Part shown: piece by piece, positions 43,326 to 45,517 of the stretch | Layout of the letters: each line of letters starts with the position of its first letter | Numbering within the stretch: the stretch's first letter is position 1 | Made by a program: the position numbers and the translations under genes | Notes under the pieces: model-generated | What the model saw: only the letters and a program-made list of their open reading frames with translations | Told to the model about the DNA's origin: nothing | Database searches by the model: none | Source of the DNA: Acidimicrobiaceae bacterium | GTDB taxonomy: Bacteria; Actinomycetota; Acidimicrobiia; Acidimicrobiales; Aldehydirespiratoraceae | Reading direction: 5' to 3' | DNA: 45,517 bases | Assembly: GCA_009843735.1 (NCBI GenBank) | Contig: VYCW01000061.1 | Coordinates: 1 to 45,517 of the forward strand

Positions 43326-44750
43326 ATGCAGACGCAGATGCTTATCGGCGGGAGCTGGCAGGACGGCCGGGCCGAGCGGATCGAGGTGCTCGATCCCGCC
43401 ACCGGCGACGGCATCGCCGAAGTGGCCGCCGGCGGCCCGGCCGAGGCCGTCGCGGCCTGCGACGCGGCCGCCGCCGCGCAACCGGGCTGGGCTGCGACCG
43501 CGCCCCGGGCCCGCTCCGAGATCCTGCGGGACTGTCACCGGATCCTCATGGAGCACACCGACGAGCTGGCCGATCTGATCACCCTCGAGCACGGCAAGCC
43601 CCGAGCCGACGCGGTCGGCGAGGTGGCCTACGCGGCCGAGTTCTTCCGCTGGAACGCCGAGGAGACGGTGCGCATCCACGGATCGATCAGCACCGCGCCG
43701 GCCGGCGACAAGCGGATCATCACGCTCCACCCGCCGGTGGGGGTGGTGGTGATGGTCACGCCGTGGAACTTCCCGGCGGCCATGATCACCCGCAAGCTGG
43801 CGCCGGCGCTGGGCGCGGGCAACGCGGTGGTGATCAAGCCACCGAGGGAGGCGCCCCTCACCGCGCTGCGGGTCGGCGAGCTGCTGGCCGAGGCCGGGGT
43901 ACCGCCCGGCGTCGTCAACCTGGTCCCCACCACCGCCTCGGGGCCATGGTTCGACGCCGCGGTGGACCATCCAGCGGTCCGCATGGTGTCCTTTACCGGC
44001 TCGACGGAGGTGGGGCGGGTCCTGCTGCGCCGCTGCGCCGACCGGGTCCTCAAGACGGTGATGGAGCTAGGCGGCAACGCTCCGTTCGTGGTGTTCGCCG
44101 ACGCCGATCTGGAGGCGGCTGTGGCGGGGGCGATGGTGGCCAAGATGCGCCATTCGGCCGAGACCTGCACCGCGGCCAACCGGTTCTTCGTGGAGGAGTC
44201 TGTGCACGACGAGTTCGTGGAGCGGCTGGCCGGGGCCGTGGGGTCGATGAAGGTGGGCAGCGGCTTCGACCCGGACGTGACCTGCGGTCCGATGATCAAC
44301 CCGGCCGCGATCACCAACATCGACAGGCTGGTGCAGGGCGCCATCAACGGCGGGGCCAGCGCGGTGACCGGCGGGTCGGCCATCGACGGGCCCGGGTTCT
44401 TCTACGAGCCCACCGTGCTGGGCGGGGTGGACCCGGCCGCGCCCATCACCCGCGAGGAGATCTTCGGACCGGTGGCGCCGGTGACCAGCTTCACCGACAC
44501 CGACGCCATGATCGCGGCGGCTAACGACACCGAGATGGGCCTCATCGGATACGTCTACACCGAGGACCTGGCCAAGGGCCTGAGGGTCAGCGAGCGCATC
44601 GAGGCCGGCATGGTCGGGCTCAACCGGGGCGCGGTGTCGGACCCGGCCGCGCCGTTCGGCGGCATGAAGCAGTCCGGCCTGGGCCGCGAGGGAGCCTCCG
44701 AAGGCATTTACGAGTTCTGCGAGACCCAGTACATAGCCGCCGACTGGTAG
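43326..44750 (+). CDS. gabD: Succinate-semialdehyde dehydrogenase
   Basis: A 474-residue aldehyde dehydrogenase. PWNFPAAMITRKLAPALGAG, MELGGNAPF (catalytic Glu), AETCTAANR (catalytic Cys) and PFGGMKQSGLGREGASEG match the GabD type; the IKPPREAPLTAL segment varies from the usual KPAxxTP. Four bases after hpaE. Succinic semialdehyde is the end product of homoprotocatechuate meta-cleavage, so this enzyme would feed succinate to the TCA cycle. ATG start. Confidence 0.9.
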   Translation: MQTQMLIGGSWQDGRAERIEVLDPATGDGIAEVAAGGPAEAVAACDAAAAAQPGWAATAPRARSEILRDCHRILMEHTDELADLITLEHGKPRADAVGEVAYAAEFFRWNAEETVRIHGSISTAPAGDKRIITLHPPVGVVVMVTPWNFPAAMITRKLAPALGAGNAVVIKPPREAPLTALRVGELLAEAGVPPGVVNLVPTTASGPWFDAAVDHPAVRMVSFTGSTEVGRVLLRRCADRVLKTVMELGGNAPFVVFADADLEAAVAGAMVAKMRHSAETCTAANRFFVEESVHDEFVERLAGAVGSMKVGSGFDPDVTCGPMINPAAITNIDRLVQGAINGGASAVTGGSAIDGPGFFYEPTVLGGVDPAAPITREEIFGPVAPVTSFTDTDAMIAAANDTEMGLIGYVYTEDLAKGLRVSERIEAGMVGLNRGAVSDPAAPFGGMKQSGLGREGASEGIYEFCETQYIAADW

Positions 44751-44778
44751 GCGGGATCGGGCAGGGTGCTGTCGCTCG

Positions 44779-45517
44779 TTAGGCGTTCAACTCGGCGGTG
44801 ACGGCTTCGGCCAGGCGGCGGTACTGCGACTCGTCGTTGTAGAGGTGCGCGGAGATGCGCAGCAGCCGCTCGGGCGGCGCGGGCCAGATGAAGACCGGGA
44901 CCTGGATGCGGTGCCGCTGCTCCAGCGCAGCCATGAGCGGGTCGAAGATCTCGGTGCCTGAGTAACCGGCGGGCGGAACCGGCACCGAGGCGATGGCGCC
45001 GATCATGTCGTCGGGCGCGGGCGGGTCGATCCCCAGCGCGTCCAGCAGGATCCGGCGGCCGGACAGGCACAGATCGCGGATCGCCTGCCGGACGCCGGGC
45101 CAGCCGTCGGGGTGCATGGCCCCCACCGCCTCCAGAGCGTCGGGCACCGTCAGCCAGGCACTCGGATCGTCGGTCCCGGTCCAGTCGAACTGGGCGTGCA
45201 GCCGATCGCCTCCGGAGGGCCAGCCGCCGTTGTAGCCGTGGCTGATCACCGAGTGGTACATGTCGTCGCGCCGGTCGTCCCGCACCCACAGGAACCCGGC
45301 GCCCTTGGCCGAGCACATCCACTTGTGACAGTTGGCGGTCACATACGAGGCGCTCAGTGCGACCGCGTCGAAGTCGATCATCCCGGGCGCGTGGGCGGCG
45401 TCAACCAGTACCCGCACGTCGGGCTCGACCGCGGCCGCGATCTCCGCCACCGGCATCACCAGCCCGGTCGCCGAGGTCACCGCGTCGATCAGCAGGATCC
45501 GGGTGCGGTCGGTGACC
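44779..45517 (-). CDS. Class V aminotransferase family PLP enzyme (partial)
   Basis: The C-terminal about 245 residues of a fold-type I PLP enzyme; the 5' end lies beyond the right edge, the frame being open to the last base. LIDAVTSATG near the edge, VLVDAAHAPGMIDFD with the PLP-binding Asp-x-x-His, and TANCHKWMCSAKGAGFLWV with the Schiff-base lysine after His place it in the class V/isopenicillin-N-epimerase-like group. The reaction cannot be told. It converges on gabD with 28 bp between stops. Confidence 0.88.
   Translation of the reverse strand, partial: VTDRTRILLIDAVTSATGLVMPVAEIAAAVEPDVRVLVDAAHAPGMIDFDAVALSASYVTANCHKWMCSAKGAGFLWVRDDRRDDMYHSVISHGYNGGWPSGGDRLHAQFDWTGTDDPSAWLTVPDALEAVGAMHPDGWPGVRQAIRDLCLSGRRILLDALGIDPPAPDDMIGAIASVPVPPAGYSGTEIFDPLMAALEQRHRIQVPVFIWPAPPERLLRISAHLYNDESQYRRLAEAVTAELNA

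Overview
The window is GC-rich DNA (about 70 % by eye) and tightly packed. Many genes overlap by 1-4 bases (GTGA, ATGA, TGATG), and GTG or TTG starts are frequent. This packing, a groEL with no groES beside it under a CIRCE element, a PAC2-family gene, a squalene/hopanoid gene set and threonine-rich linkers in exported proteins suggest a chromosomal segment of an Actinomycetota bacterium, plausibly Acidimicrobiia-like. The taxonomic placement is inference. I see no insertion sequence, prophage, CRISPR array or plasmid gene.

Layout. 1-161 is a low-GC flank next to a tRNA-Thr(TGT) on the minus strand. 326-5764 (minus) is a compact Tad/Flp-type pilus locus: cpaB, tadA, tadB, tadC, a tiny membrane pilin candidate and three TadE-like genes. 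It is preceded by an AT-rich leader with two possible micro-ORFs. 5995-9327 (plus) is hpnC-hpnD-hpnE, which makes squalene from farnesyl diphosphate. 9388-13568 holds a LytR_C-domain protein, a short glycerate kinase, a small membrane protein, a MoaD/ThiS-like carrier protein, and groEL behind CIRCE. 13969-18440 encodes a lipoprotein and a 1149-residue cysteine-rich secreted protein that I cannot assign to a family.

18450-21976 (plus) carries a nitrobindin-like protein, fdhD, a coproheme decarboxylase (hemQ), a methyltransferase and a NUDIX hydrolase. 21977-27534 (minus) carries tesB, a PQQ sugar dehydrogenase lipoprotein, a GNAT enzyme, acetoacetyl-CoA synthetase and a PAC2 protein. 27607-30420 (plus) carries a GtrA-like protein, a second methyltransferase and a NodB-type deacetylase lipoprotein.

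30423-36536 is a complete cobalamin uptake and salvage operon, btuF-btuC-btuD-cobO-cobU-cobT-cobS, behind a cobalamin riboswitch. Imported corrinoids would be adenosylated and receive a new lower ligand. 36561-38367 holds an SDR and an AIM24-like gene.

38402-44750 is a divergent catabolic cluster for the lower homoprotocatechuate meta-cleavage pathway: hpaH, a quinone oxidoreductase and an FAH-family gene on minus; hpaF, hpaE and a succinate-semialdehyde dehydrogenase on plus. The ring-cleavage dioxygenase and the terminal aldolase are not in the window. A class V aminotransferase runs off the right edge.

The most unusual parts are the lipoprotein/giant-protein pair, the Tad locus whose pilin-like proteins lack leader peptides, and the AT-rich leader of that locus. 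The rest is largely recognisable metabolism.
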